Origin: Lingula anatina
Lineage: Eukaryota > Brachiopoda > Lingulata > Lingulida > Lingulidae
Reading direction: 5' to 3'
DNA: 64,000 nt
Assembly: GCF_001039355.2 (NCBI RefSeq)
Contig: NW_019775169.1
Location: 321,730 to 385,729 of the forward strand
Below the pieces are notes generated by a model. That model did no database searches and was not told where the DNA came from. It was given only the letters and a program-made list of their open reading frames with translations. Positions 1 through 14,300 of this stretch are shown here, piece after piece. Within the stretch, counting starts at the first letter, position 1. Each line of letters starts with the position of its first letter. The position numbers were made by a program, and so were the translations under genes.

Positions 1-173
1 CAGATGGTGTAGCTTTGTTATCAATAAATTTTGAAAATGTTCTCAGATTCTGCTTGTCTTTAAAAAATGTCAGTAGGTTTGTATAGTGTCCATAAAAGCA
101 CCTCAAAAATCTGTAGTCATTTAAGACATAATATAAGAGTAAATAAGCTGAATGATGCCTCTAATATTTCAAG

Positions 174-777
174 GTGACACGGACTTTGCAAATACCTGTC
201 AGTCTGCCTATCGTCGTGGAGTGGAGGCCATAGATAAGTACCAGTGGAATGCCACTCACGAGTACTACAATGCCTACACTACTCTGAACAAAGTAGACAG
301 TATCGACTTCCGTCTTGATTCTAAGAATTTCAGATCCACTTTGGGAAAAATGATTGAAGCACAGGGACTAGTAGGTATGAATATTGGCTTAGTATATTTG
401 CTTCAGTATGCTTTGTGTTAACACTTTACTAGTTGCTAGAAGTATGTGCCAGTAAAATTGTGAAATGCATTTCAAATATTTGATTATGATTCTTACCATA
501 ATTTTGTCCAGTAAAAATAGATTTTCCTGATTTTTTTTTTTGCTATTTGGCTGAACTTAAGATAATGGTAGAGATGGATATAACTGGTTGATGACAGTTT
601 GCATTTCATTTCATTTGAAAAGATGATTTATTTTTCAAACCATGTACTCTCATTGTGTATTAATTTAAAAGTATTTCTTTACCAACAGGTGTAACAGAAA
701 ACCTTCCTGCCACACCTGGTGCAGTTATGGCAGATTCATTTTATGCACAGGTAACAGTCTTTTAGATAGGTTACTGT

Positions 778-843
<66 letters not shown>

Positions 844-1897
844 ACACAGTCTTGTTGTCAGCTGTTTCAGATGGTTACATTATCAATCAGGAATGAGAAA
901 TATTCCTTGCCAATAAGGAACATAAAATATTTTCATCAAATTTAATGTTCATATATAGTTTAACTGTACAAGATCTTACTTGTTTCTGAGTAGTTGTATT
1001 TCAGTGTCTCTGAAATGGAATATCTCAGCAGCATGTGATATTTTTGCATCATTTCCAGGTTGTTGCATTCTCTGTAGGACTTGGTCCTCTTGTTGATCCC
1101 AGTCGTTTAATTAAACATCTGAAAGCAGAGTATGAACACAACGAGACACCATATGGCATGCTGGTTATGACTGGTAGGCTGATTTGTAATATAAAACTTA
1201 CATAAAATATCATGTCATTTAGCTAGCAAGAGCTTTGTTCATTTTTGTTTTTACGTAATTTTGAATAACTATGAATATATTCCCAGTGTACATGTAACTG
1301 AATATTGATGCAAATTCAGAGTTTTTCACTTGAATATATTTTGAATTTGTAGGCCGTTACCCCTACCCTGGACCTGCAGTAAAACCCTTCAGAGATAACT
1401 GTATTTGGCAGATGGCTAACCCTAACTGGGGGACTCTTAACATCCACTTGGAGCAGAATGTCACCAATGCCATCAATGTGGCTAAGGTGACTTTAGATAG
1501 GTGGCGCTCCATCGAAAACGACCAGTGGAATGCAGCAGGAATCACAGGAGGAGTGGGTTATGGACTGGAGGGTCAGAGCTTCATGACCAGTCACTATGGT
1601 TACTATATGTCATCATGGTATATGATATTTGCTCTGACTGGCCAGTGGGCAAGTATCCCTGATGGTATATTAAAGTTCAACCCCAAGGTTGCCCCACCAT
1701 ACAGATATCCTGTCTTGTTGCCTGGGGTTGTAGGTTCTTTGGAAGCAGAAAATCTCCTTGCAGGTAAAATCCAATATTCACTGGAACTGCATTTTGGTCA
1801 GTTGGAGTTGAATACTTTGTCTGTTAATGGAGTGGTCTATCCAAGCTCCAACGCCCTTCTCAGAGCTGGGGACAAAGTTACTTGGTCTTCAAATTAG
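174..1897 (+). CDS. GH116 (GBA2-like) glycosidase, C-terminal part, 5' end outside window
   Basis: Four exons join in frame: 174-374, 689-750, 1059-1173 and 1353-1897 (stop TAG). They give 306 residues, and the first codon is completed from an exon left of the window. All junctions are GT/AG. The order of conserved blocks follows the C-terminal (alpha/alpha)6 barrel of family GH116, the family of non-lysosomal glucosylceramidase. These blocks are an AVMADSFYAQ segment, a PYPGP..DNCIWQMANPNWG segment, and SHYGYYMSSWYMIFALTGQ followed by DGILKFNPK. A further ~65 residues beyond the barrel (PVLLPGVVGSLE.. to ..LRAGDKVTW) resemble the beta-rich tail of bacterial-type GH116 proteins. The family's catalytic Glu and Asp would lie upstream, so activity cannot be judged. 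Substrate is inferred only: a beta-glucoside or glucosylceramide. Family assignment is by motif recall without a search. Confidence 0.72.
781..838. repeat. (AT)n microsatellite
   Basis: About 29 perfect AT dinucleotides in the GH116 intron between the exons ending at 750 and starting at 1059. Confidence 0.97.
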
Positions 1898-3540
1898 AAA
1901 CTTATGTTCATATCTGAATTTATTCTAATTTTTTCTTTCACAGAGTACCAATTACCCTTTGTTTGAAATACTCACTTTTAACCTGCATTAGGATAACATA
2001 GGAAAAAAGGGATTACATTTTCTCAAGTTAACAAATTTGTTGTACTTTATTTCTGTGAAATCCATTTTTTTGTAAATCCTTATTATAATGGCTTTTTGTC
2101 AAGGTGTAGGAGTAAATTGAGGTATATTTAAGCATAATCTGTGCACAATGCTCTAAAGTCATTGACTGTGATTCTAAATTGACATTTAGTCTTTATTTTT
2201 GAATTATACTCAAGATACATAATATTTTCTTAAGTTCATTTAAAGGGTATATATTTCTCAAATATCTATCAAGTTCAAAGTTGATATCTTAAAATGGTAA
2301 GAACATTAAATGTCAATCAGCATCATTAACTGGTTTCACAAGTTGGTTGCAGTCTGAATATTCCATGAAAAAGGTCGAACTGGTTAAAAACTGGCACAAT
2401 ATACCACATAGCTGTGATGGGAGTTGGTTTAAAACTTAGACTGAATATATGTAACATTAACCCAAGCCATGTAAATGTCCTGTTACCATTTATGTAGTTC
2501 AAAAAAGACAGCTTGTTGCAATATTTAAGCTGCTGTTTCTGTGCCGTACACTCTTCTTATAGTATTTCATTTCATCTAAGCAAAAATAAATTACCATTCA
2601 TGCCAATATGTTAACAACTTTTGTTTAGCTTTAAACATTCCATTTTATTTTGGAGACTATGCATATATGTATAGTTACATGAAACTTGTTTGTAGTTGAC
2701 ATGTTGAATAATGTTACAGTGTACTTTTACTCTAAAAGAGCATTTCTAACTATTTACCAAATCAGTGTGGATTGATGTTGATGTTGTCATTTTGTTTAGT
2801 GAAATATATAAAGCATTTGGTGAAAATTTCAGAAGAAATCATGAGCATAGATATAAAGTGTTCAGAAAAAAGTTGGCATTTATAATTTTTCGCTTTAAAA
2901 TACTAAAATCCAGGTTGATTTTACATTTATTTGTTGCTTGCACATTTATACTTCTTTGTATTCTTTGGTATTTCAGGTGAAGGAGAAGAGATTTGTTTTT
3001 GATAATCAACTTTCACAATCTTATTTTTGCCATTATTGTATGTATACAGATATGATAGCCAGATCTTTTTGAAAAATCTAATCTACATCTTTTTGCATCT
3101 AAATACATTTTTCATCAAAGGAATTCCTACCTTTTTTGGAAGAAAAACCTGCCAAGTTAACCAAATGTATACCTTGAACATGCAAAGTACTTTTTGTGTA
3201 GTAACAAATTATTCCATAAGAAATAGAAATATGGTGTATATCAGTGTTTCAAAAAGATTATTTTTCTTTTTGACATTGTAACTTTCACTTCAGTGCATTA
3301 ATAAAAAATACAGTGAACCCAGTATGGAATTTTGTCTTTAACTTAAAATATGGAGCCTTACTAACATTTCAATAGCAAATATTGTTTCTCTTTATTTAGA
3401 AATAATTGAATGAATATTGCAAAGTGTGAACACAGTGGATCATCCGATGCATGTAACTAGTATGGGGGATGAATGATTTGCACTGAATAGTACGTAAAAT
3501 TTGTGGATGTAAGTTTTAGATGCTTCTCACCTTTGTCTGC
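1898..3540 (+). other. GH116 3'UTR and downstream spacer
   Basis: AT-rich non-coding sequence after the stop codon. AATAAA motifs at 2585-2590 and 3300-3305 are candidate poly(A) signals. The short open frames here (2765-2980, 3027-3281) have no recognisable protein character. Confidence 0.5.
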
Positions 3541-3704
3541 TGGGGGGCGTCTCGATAGTCCGAAGGTTCATTGGTCCGAAGGTTCATTAGCCCGAAAAAT
3601 GGTAACTTTTTCATTATTTTTATTTTAATTAAGGGTTCATTGGTCCGAAGCTTCTATAGAGAACATTCGGACCAATGAACCTTCGGACTATTGCTACGGC
3701 CCCG
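3541..3704. mobile_element. Hairpin / MITE-like element with perfect 25-bp inverted repeats
   Basis: The segment 3556-3580 is the exact reverse complement of 3666-3690. The shared word GGTTCATTGGTCCGAA also occurs at 3634-3649, and a variant (GGTTCATTAGCCCGAA) at 3581-3596, so direct and inverted copies are mixed. Imperfect complementarity continues outward into the G-rich and C-rich edges, giving a unit of about 165 bp. No coding capacity and no clear target-site duplication. It is probably a non-autonomous DNA element. Confidence 0.7.
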
Positions 3705-4943
3705 TCTACTCAACCTTATCATAGAGAACACTTCCAGTTATTGGTTGCAAATATAATTCATTAAATATCCTGACTTTACTGATATACATTTTTTAACTGT
3801 TTATTAATTTTAAAAAAGACAAAATATATAATAAAATAAGCTTATTTTAATACAAAAATTTAGTTAACACACCTTGTACTGGAAGCTTTACATGATATAG
3901 TTTTTACTTTATAGAACATGAAAAATGGTTCACTTCTAATGCGTATGGCCAAAAACTTATATTCACACATGATTAAATTTGAATATAATAATTTTTTAGA
4001 CTTAAACCTGTTCTGAAGGGTTCAATAGGTTCAATAGCAGGTCATGCCTTGTACATTGTACCAGTACGTGTACGGGCTCCTGCAAGTTGCGCGGCCTCCC
4101 AGAGTAATCAGACTTATTTCAACCAATATTAATCTGTTAAGTAAGACTTTCCATTCACAATCATTGTTAAATTGCATTGTCAACTATGCGACTTAAGTCG
4201 GTATGGAAAGCTGGCGCCTAGTTCCTGGTTTTCTTATTACTTTATAATGAAAAATGAAAGCCCGCCATGTTGACCTAATTCTAAATCTGGATTATGATTG
4301 GTTGCTTAGACGCTCTCCGGCTGTTCTGTTCTCTTCTCCTTCACCTAGTAGGGTTTGCAGACCATCAAAATAAGCAAAGCACAAACGCATAAAAATACAT
4401 TTAAATTGCTTACATGTTCCAATTATAACCATACATATCGTGGAATCCAGCCCCAAGATATCAAGACAAGTGATGCAATAACAATGCCATTTTTTTAATC
4501 GATTTATTAAGGAGGGAGAAAAATTGCCTTGGGGACGGATGGCATAATCACGTGGGTATTCGCCATTATGCATGCGACCATGCTGGTCCTGTAAGAAGAG
4601 GCGCACTTTGAGCCTTTATGTGGTTCAGACATTAGTAAGTTCATTGATATATCCATGTTAGTTTTTAAAATATGAATTTTAGTGATGCCTATATGTGGCA
4701 AACTGAAACATTACCTCTAGACAGCTTGTTATTTGATGAGGGTGTTGTTTCACGTTAACATCTGATGAAAGAACGGATGTCGTTGTCCTTGGATGAGCCA
4801 GCCACGTTTCATTTTCAGTTTCTTCAATTTGTAGTTTTAATTGTCATTTAGAGCAAGTTTATTTCTGAGATTTTACTTGTATGATAATGGAGATAATAAA
4901 GGTATAATGTGATGGAATTGATCCGATCCCTTTGCTGAACAGG
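3705..4943 (+). promoter_or_regulatory. Candidate FOXN2/3 promoter and first non-coding exon region
   Basis: Between 4050 and 4620 the sequence is richer in G+C and CpG than its surroundings. Near-consensus donor AG|GTAAGT follows position 4943. With the small well-bounded exon at 5325-5386 this suggests that a non-coding first exon of the downstream forkhead gene ends at 4943. The transcription start is not determinable. No TATA box stands out. Confidence 0.35.
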
Positions 4944-5324
4944 GTAAGTGATAAAAAGGGACAGTCAGTGATATTATAATATATAAGTAATTACTAAATT
5001 AGATCAAACCGTACTCCATTGTTTTTTATCTGAGGCGTTTGTCAGCAGTATGTCATTTAATAGTCTAGCAATTTGTAAATTGTGCTTTTTTTACCTGTAC
5101 ATTTCCAAGGGGAGTGCCTTATTTCCTAGTGTCACATGTTGTTTACATTCCATCATGCCTGTTCATTGAACAAAGGGTTACTATAAATAAACACGTCAAT
5201 AAAGAATTCAACAGTGACAATTGTTGCCCTATATAAATAGAATTTCAGGGCGTTAAGGGTCAAGTCATTATATGTCTAACCAGTGTTTAAAATCTATAAT
5301 TAAAAGTTACTGTTTTATTTTCAG

Positions 5325-5386
5325 AATGTGAATTCGGTAAAAAGAAGATTTTGAATAGACCAAGCATTATATTCTTGAGTTAAAAG
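5325..5386 (+). other. Probable 5'UTR exon of the FOXN2/3 gene
   Basis: A 62-bp segment lies between a strong pyrimidine-tract acceptor (TGTTTTATTTTCAG) and a strong donor (AAAAG|GTGAGC). It has no start codon leading into a long frame. The next exon of the same gene begins at 18155 after another good acceptor and carries the ATG at 18174. The implied splice across about 12.8 kb is an inference. Confidence 0.45.
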
Positions 5387-8300
5387 GTGAGCAAAAGTGA
5401 TCAAACGAAATTATATGGCAGTGCCAATATTCATAGAGACAATGATGATAATCATAGTTCAGTTATTGTTTAAATAATGATGTCACATATGGTATTTATT
5501 TCATGTGGCAACTAAAAATGTCACTCTAACCTGCCACGTCAACAATATAAAATGATGGCATGACATGATAATAACCACAATACAATGATAAGGATTGAGT
5601 TACTAGGTCATACATTAATAAGCAGGACCTAAAATTGCCATATGGAAATGTTGACTTGGGTCGGATTGTCTAAAATTTTGTTATGAATACATTTTACTTT
5701 GGTATAAAAAATCACAGTGTATGTTTTTTTCTCTTGCAAATAATTCACTAAGAGAGATATTTATAGTTTTAATTATTTAACAGAAATGGTTAGGCTTCAT
5801 ATGTATGCATTATTAAATTCTTTTTTTTTTTAATATCTGACATGTATATGATGCCCAATTATTATATATATATATATATATTATTGTATACCTGTATGTC
5901 AATTATTAATTGACTGAAATATGTGATGCAGGTTGGTATGATTGTCACAGTTACTATGGAGTTAGATTCTGTTGCTTAGTAACATGATGCCACCTTGGGT
6001 TACCTACCATCATATGTTATATAAAGTGACTAAGGCTTCACACTCCTTAATTGGAATAATGAAACTATGTTTTTATAAAAGTGTTTCAGATTTTTCCTTT
6101 TTTTTTACTATGACACATGTTAATCCCTTTGTGTGTCATTTGAGAGAAATAACCACCATTGGGTAAATAAAGAATGGAAATGGAACCACTGAGGATAGAG
6201 GCGTGGCCACCATTAATTTGAGGAAAAAAATGTTACAGAGGGGTAATATACTATGACATGCCCTTTTACCTAGACTTTGTCTTTTGCTGTACGTTTAAGC
6301 TAACTGAAGACCCCATCGTCTGATAAAAGGTTTTGAGTGGCTGTCTTATCATAGATAGAAGACGAACTTTGAGGCAAAATGCAAATCCACTGATTGTGTT
6401 CTTGTTTATTCTGCAAAGTAATGTGAAGTTTATCAGCTACTGAAGAGGTTAAAGGAGATAATTGTATTTACGAGTAGTTGCACACAAAGTTGAGTATACT
6501 ATGTTTATGCTTTTTAACACTGTTATGTCCTGAACATAAACAATGTAGTACAATAGTAAATTAAAAGCACTGATTCTTATGATGTTCCTTTTGTTATGAA
6601 ATTCTTCTTTATATATGTAAAACACATATTCTCAAGTGGACCATTTTTCAGCTTTGAAAAATTTTTGGAACAGTGAACAATGAACATGTATCAGTATTCA
6701 ATTTTTCCAAATGATCTAAAATCAGAGCTACTTATAATCTACCTGTGTAGTGGCATACATTCCACTTTCACCTATTACGTAATCATTTTGTAAATCTGTA
6801 TAACAGAAAGCCAACTCTGGCAGCTGAATATTACACTGGAGACACTGAACAATAAATGAAAGGAAATAAGCTGACAATTGGCTGAGTTTGAAAGTCATTA
6901 AATCTATTTAGTCATAGTATTGGCCAGGTAATGTATGGAGAGATCTATTGTTAACCATTGCTAATGAAGCTCAGCGATTATTGACTGTTGGGACTTTATC
7001 CTGATAGGTGGTTTCTCACCTCCGAGTTAGATGACAAAGTAGCTAAAGAATTTCAGGTTGTCATAGTGGTCTCCTACTCAGTAAATCTGTTTAGTTTTGC
7101 CGTACAGTAATTGGTTCATAATAAATGGATTTTCCCATTGGCTGAGAGAGAAGCTTCAAGTTAGCTTTTCCGTGACTATTTCATAGCAACATTCATAATT
7201 TCATTGACTGGTGGCACACTGTTGTGTATGTCAAGCTGTTCAAGTATTAAGTGTGTTTTTTTTTTCAAAGTGTTTTTTCAGTGCTGTTTAATGTTCTCTT
7301 GCCTGTTGAACAGAAGCCTGGTGCAGACAATATCAGCTGGTAAATGATGTTTAAAATTCAAATTCAGTTCAAGATGACAGTACAGGTAGGGTAATATTAT
7401 CAAAATCTTTTCAAGAAGTTGATGTAGTATTAGAATTTGTGATGACAACCTGCAAACAAATATGTATCCAGATTTTAGATGCAGCTCTTCAAAGCATGCA
7501 TCTTTTTCACTGAACCTGATGATAGATGTCTCCTAGTATTATTGGAAAAATTATGTAACTTTTTTTCATTCTTCTTTACACAGAATTTTAACTTGAATCT
7601 ACTTTGATGAAGATTTGGTAATATTGCCTAATCTTTCAGAAGCCAGGAGACTATGAACATAAAGCAAAACAAAATTTAAACAACATTTGGTGAACATGGA
7701 ACATTGTCCATTGTGAGTGATAGTTTAACTGATAATCCAAGTCTATAACACCCTTTTTTTTTAATTCAGTGCTATGGTGAAGGCCTTTAAATATCCAGAT
7801 GTATTTATTGTATATTTGTTTAAACTTCAGAAGGACAGGTAATCTAATTGTGAGATCCTTCATCTCATGGTGTTTCAGTGGTGTTTAAGGTTTATATTAG
7901 AATATCAGGTGTTATAAATCCAATTTCTATGCATTTAGTGTGAAATCTGATTATTCCACACCATTGTTAATCTTAGGCCCAGCTCTAAAAAGATAAACTA
8001 ATAATGAGGGATTGTTGTCATCACCATGGAAATGGAAGCTGTTGCCTTAACAACCACCAGATGGCTTTAATCGCGGACTGTAAATCTTGTTATGGAGATA
8101 ATGTAAGCAATGACAAAATACTGGTTTTATTTCATGAAGGAGAGCTGTGGTGTATGAAAAAAATACATTCTCTGCTTTTATTAAGGTTTCCTTAAGCCAT
8201 TTTCATATGGTTTTTTCACCAGTTGTTAATGTAAGGTAATAGAAATCCTCTGGCCCTTTTATGAAAGTGTAAGCTTAGGTTGCATTTGATAGTCATAGTA

Positions 8301-11300
8301 GGGAAAAATTCAGCCCCTTGAGGATAATTTCATACTGGCCTACCAGTACTCATTGCCATAGTGCACACTACTCTTATATTCAGTATATTATGAAATGCTG
8401 GCATATAAAGTTAGTAGTCAGCTGGAGCTAGATAATGCAATTTTGTGCATGATTTGATAGATAACAAATTATCTTATCTTGCTATATTTTATAGTTATTA
8501 ATGTGGAGAATGTAGGAACTCTGCCTTGTTTAAAATGTCATGATATAAAGTGGTCATGATATTGGTTTACATGTATATAGGGATGAAAAAAGAAAAGTAT
8601 ATATATATTTTTTAATTTACTGCCATCCCTGTTTCTTTTAAGGAATTCAATCAATTTTCAATTTTGAAAGTTGTCTTAAAAGCAGTCTGGAATACTTAGT
8701 ATAATATGATAAAATATAGAAATGTCTCAAAAATAATTCTCCAAAGTATTATTAAGCAACAGCAAAAAAAAAAAAAATTTTTTTTTCTGTAATGGGAGTT
8801 TAAATTTGATTAATACAACATGCAAGAGACGAAACCCAAAATGCATCACATTTTCTTTAGTGGTGAAATACAGTGTCTGTTATTTATTTTCCATCCCTCT
8901 TGGCACCATTCCAGCCTTGGCTTATTACAACTCAAGTGTGCAACAACACAATTACCCAGTGCATTGATCACATGTGAGAACAGATAATCCCTCTGTGTCA
9001 GGTCAGAAATTATGGAAGACAATCTACAGAATAAAGCAGATGAGAAATCTTTACTTTTGCTGCATTCACATTTACAGCAGTAATCAAATTTCTGTCTTGG
9101 CTGTATGGGATCACCTGTATAAACCTTACTGCAAATACATTGGGGCCAAGCCAGACCATTTAGAGTAACACAGCATATTGATGGGTATAATGGGTGCAGC
9201 AGATGAGACCAGCTGATGAGCTTGTTGCTTGGTAACTGGGCTTGATGCTCTCTGTCACCATAGCTACCAAAGGTCACTTGCTCATCCTGCTGTGTCAGTA
9301 TGCTATCCCAAGTGGAGGAGAGGAAGTGTGTGTGAAAGTAGCTTCTCTAAAGTAAACAGCTGTGATGTAACTCCAGGCTTCCAAAGATTCTATTACTGCT
9401 TCCATTGTTTTTAGAGCAGATTTTGTACAACTTTGTAAGAGAATTTCAAAGTTTTGAAAAGTTTTGAAAGTTTCAGGTAAGTCTGAAGGGAAAGTTGTTT
9501 TTCATGGTCTGCTGAGTCCTGCATATATAAGCATGACCTGTGGCCATATCTATGTAGTTGAATAATATGGCTACAGAAGCTGACTTTAACAGGCTGCTCA
9601 AGTTGTGGTATTCCAGATAACTTGATTTGGGATGGATTTGAAAGTATTTGTTGGGCTAGGTGTTATGTTAATCTGTTTAGATAAAGTGTGAATTACCAAG
9701 GATGTTTGATTTATTTGTCTTGAGATCATTCTTTACTGTATCAATATATACCCATACTTTCACCTTGGAAGTGAAAACCAACAGCCTAAGGCAAATTTTT
9801 GTTCAAATACAATTCTATTTTTTTTTTCATACCTGTTTCAAAACCTTTGATGTTGTTTGATCTTCAGTAATGATTTGGATGTTATATTTGCATTACATGT
9901 AAATTGTTTATATAATTTAGGAAAATATGTTATTTGAACATATTTGGTACGATTGCTACTATACAATGCCATGTACAAAGTGCAGCATTTATCAGGGCGT
10001 CTTTATATGGCTGATTGTTCCCTTTCTATTTCACCCATATGCATGTACAGACACAGAAGACAATTTGATGAAAGGACAGCCTCTTGTGATATATATGATA
10101 AGGCATACACTGTGCAGCAGAGGCTAGGTGCTCATTTCTCAAAATGAGATAAGATCAGCATTCCACTGTCTCGGTGTTTTTCACAAAATATTATAACATA
10201 CCATTACACTGAAGGATGACAAAAGATGTATATAGCACAGACTGGTTTCTCCCGAGATGTGATAGCAAGAGTTTGGAGGTGCTGCTGTACGTGTTGGCTG
10301 AATATATGGCAGCAGACAGCTGCATGGCCATGATGTGTAGGTGCCTGGGTCAGTGGTTTGCATAAAATGTCATGAGAAGGAAACAGACCTGTAACTATAA
10401 AGCTAACATTCTCATGTGAAGTGTGATTTTTTTTTTTTTTTTTTGAAATGAGTCACCAGAAAGTATATTTCTAAAGAACAAAAAGAAAAAAAAAATGTTG
10501 ATTTAAAAATGAGATGATTTGACTTTTTAAAGGACGATTTGTAATTATTTAATATATCTAAGTTAGATTATTAGGTATATGTATTTTTATATGATATTAG
10601 GCATTTTCTTCAATTTTTTTTTTTTTGCTGAAAACAGTGGCTGCTTAGTGCTAGATTCAGGAGTTAGATCAATAGAGACTGCTCTCTCCTATACTCAAAT
10701 AGATGATATTCCCAAGTGGTTACCATGGAAACAGCTTGCTTTGATTGAACAGAATTGATTGTTTCTGGCCTTAAAGTTCATAATTTCATAGATTTCTTGG
10801 AAACTGATGGGCTAGTTCCATATAAGAAAGAGAGTTTTGGAGTGCTGGTCTATTTATTCTTGGTTTTGTAGACATTCATGTTTTAGGTAGCCAGGGTATT
10901 GTTGAGTCTATTTTTCAAGACTCGTGATCATGTTGTTTTGGTCAGCAGGTTAACGAGCATTACTTCTGTTCAAAATGAAATTACAAAAGATAGGATTTGA
11001 TATCTGTAAGACAGCCTAAATGTAAGCTTGCACTGTATTGGTAATTCACCTTCCGGAGTTTTACAATTGTCCGGTAAGCGATGGAGGCAACAAAATGATT
11101 CTAATGACTATTGATTAATCCTAGAAAATGGTCTTAACTGAACATTTCCAGGACTCTGTTAACCTGGGCTCTTTTGTCGCCAGCATGGTGAACACTGAAT
11201 GAAAATTAGATTAACTGGATTACCAATAATTACAAAGCTCTGATGAGATTGAATAAAGAAGTTCGGTGGCCATGTGGTGCAATGGCTGATTGCTGCTGCT

Positions 11301-14300
11301 ACTCACTTGCAGGTTTTTATCAACTTAGTTTGGCATTTAACTCATTGTGAGGTATACTAAGCATGTGTTTGATCATGGGTAAAATGTGACAGCAGGTGAC
11401 GAGAGGGAAACCCTTTTGTCTAGCCACATCTGCCCTCAGTATCAGTTGTTGGTTGCTGGTTCAACTACTGAAAAAGCAGCTGGCAAGATTTCCAATTTCT
11501 CGAGAGAAATAAAGCAGACAAAGAAGTTTAAGCGTTTTTTTCATTATTATATTTTGCCTTTTCCTCCTCTTACAAGTTAAGCTGGTATCAGCAATGAGCA
11601 GTGTAATTTGATCCTGCAGGTGAATATGACATTATTGCTGCAGTAAATATTGAGTTTTTTTTCTTATTTTACTTTAACACTTACATACCTGTCGGGCATG
11701 GTTAACCCGAGCCGTTTTACCTACATTACAGAGACATCCCCTATAGTAATTTGTTACTAGTAGTTTATAAAGTTGGACACTGGATATCTTAATTTCAAGT
11801 ACTTCTACAAAGCTTTTGTGATGGATAGGCTGAGCCAAACGGAAGCGGTTGTATATTGTGGGTGTGTGTCCTACCTTATTTATATGATAACAGATATTAC
11901 AAGTATTTAATAAAGTGTCTGTCTCCATAGTTGAACAACAAAAGGCATTATGAATGTATTTCCAAACTATCTGTTCTAGACTGGAATAAAAGTGGACTTT
12001 GTGAAGTAGTGCCAGGACTGAGCCAGTAAACCTCATTTCCCATGGACATATTTCCATTTTCCTTCCTAATAAAGCTATTAGGGCTGCCAACAGTAGAAAC
12101 ACATTTAAGGTTAATGTTTGAACTTGTCATTTCCCGAATAATATGCTTGAATCAGTCGGACAAATGCTTATAATCAATACCACTGCTGATATAGGATGAA
12201 TTTTCTGAAAAACTTATTTGATAAAGGAAATTATGGTAGAAAGTGCACTTTTGTGGATAGGCTACTGCTCTGGGTGTGTTCCAAGATTTGAGGGGGGGGG
12301 GGGGGGAGAAGGGAATGGACATAAAATTTGAAACTGAATTGTTAATATTCTGAATTTGGCTTTAGATATTACCATGACAAAATGTTAACATGGTACTTTT
12401 CATCTATTTATATCAACAATACAAGAAGTTGATCAGAACCTTTTGACAGCACAGCATACCAAAAAATATTTGAAAAAAAAAAAGTCATTAGCTTACTCTT
12501 TGCCTCTATCACAAGTGGACATATTGTGACAAGGAGTAGATGTCCACTCTGTGAGAATTGGTGAAAACAAGATGATATTTATAAGCCATTGGTTTTGGAA
12601 AAGGTCTACAGAAGGATTACAGATATCAGCTTTGCCTGGCAGCAAGGCTCCAGTTAATCTTTGTTTGTTATTAACGGAATCGGGGACTGTTAATTCTGCA
12701 ATCTTATGAAGGAGGTAGTTGGAGAACCTCTATTACTATGAGGCTAGCATGTGCCAACCCAAAGACAGCAGTCTATTAAGTTACAGTTCATTGTGGTTTC
12801 CCTTAGAACATAGCAGCTGTACCACAAGGAAGATTATCCCTCAAGCCCACCTTAAGTACATCAGAAGGATTTGGGATTTGCTGATTGTTGAACTCCAGCA
12901 CTTCAAATGGATGTCAACCTGAATGAGGGATAATTTCTAACAAAGAATTTATGTTGCAAGTCAGCTGGTTCGCAGAGCTATTTTTGGACTTTAAACTTCT
13001 AAATATGGAGGTAAACATCAAAAATGGATCGAGGACAAACCCTGAAGGGTACAAGGTCCTATGGGGGAGTATTGTACCGTTCTATTTCTTTTTTTAGCAC
13101 TGTATGTGTAGAATTATGTCAAATTTCTATTACTGTTGCATGAAAGCAGCAGCTATTTAAAATGAATTTAGAAAAAAAAAGAACTTGTACACAAATGGTA
13201 CCAGTGGCCAATATGTCATTAGGAAGATTATAATTAACCATGAGCCATTTAATAAATTCATTTTAGTACAGTAACATTCTTAGGTAAATTGGACTATTAA
13301 GTTACATTATTAAATCTTTCTAAGTATTATATTGATCTGAATGGTAAGTCCATTCTTGTGTCAAATTTCATTAATCCATAAGTGGCAGCAGCACTCCAAA
13401 AGGATCTTCTGTGAAAACAAGAATATCTAATTAACCATTCTGTTTGGCTGTGCACATTTGGGGCCAACCAGCAGGAGATAACTGTGATAGGAAGGTGGCA
13501 GAAAATCTCAAACTGATCATGAAATAGTCCACACTGGAGGTTGGTAAAGTGCTGAAAATAAACCCTAAAATGTTTAGCACTTCTGCAGACTAATCAGGGT
13601 TGCCATGGCAGAGTTGACATGTTGCCAGGGGATCATGAAGCTAATATGGCTGACCATGGTAATCTAAACCCCATCTGTGAGTGTACATAGTTGATAATCA
13701 CATCAGCATTGGCTGGGGTGCTGGGCTTGTTACAGAGAACAATTGTTCATTGTGTCTGATTAGCTTTTCAGATGTCAGGTTCTTGATGATAAGGCCCCCA
13801 TATTCAAGTGTCAGTTGTGGAAATGGATTCTACCTACTTTTCTAAATCTGGAATATTAGGTGGAGATTGGAAAAGAAAGGTTGGAAGGTATGGAATGTTG
13901 TTTACAGGCAGATATTATTCTCTGATTATGTGTTTATGTTGCTAAGGTGGGCATTCATTACCATGGGTTAAAATGTATTCATTAATAAAAATGAATGATG
14001 GTTTATATATTGCATTTAGGCATTTTTATCCCATTATTCAAAAAACTAATTTTCATCAAATCAATGACTTGATGAATGATGAATGTGCAAAAATAAAATC
14101 ACATATTTTTTCATTTTCTTTAATTGATTAGAATTTTTGTAGCTTTTTGCAAAATAAAAAAATCACATTTTCGTGAATCCAAAGAGAAATATATAATTTT
14201 TTAAACTTCAGGTCAAGTTTATATATTTCACACCACCCTAAAGAGGCTAAAGTTTGTGTTAGAGAGAAGTTTGGTTTGAAACTGTTTGTTGTTTCTAAGG

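Noticed and set aside
174-1897. Recent bacterial transfer of the GH116 gene
   Set aside because: It has at least three spliceosomal introns and base composition like its neighbours, so a recent transfer is not supported.
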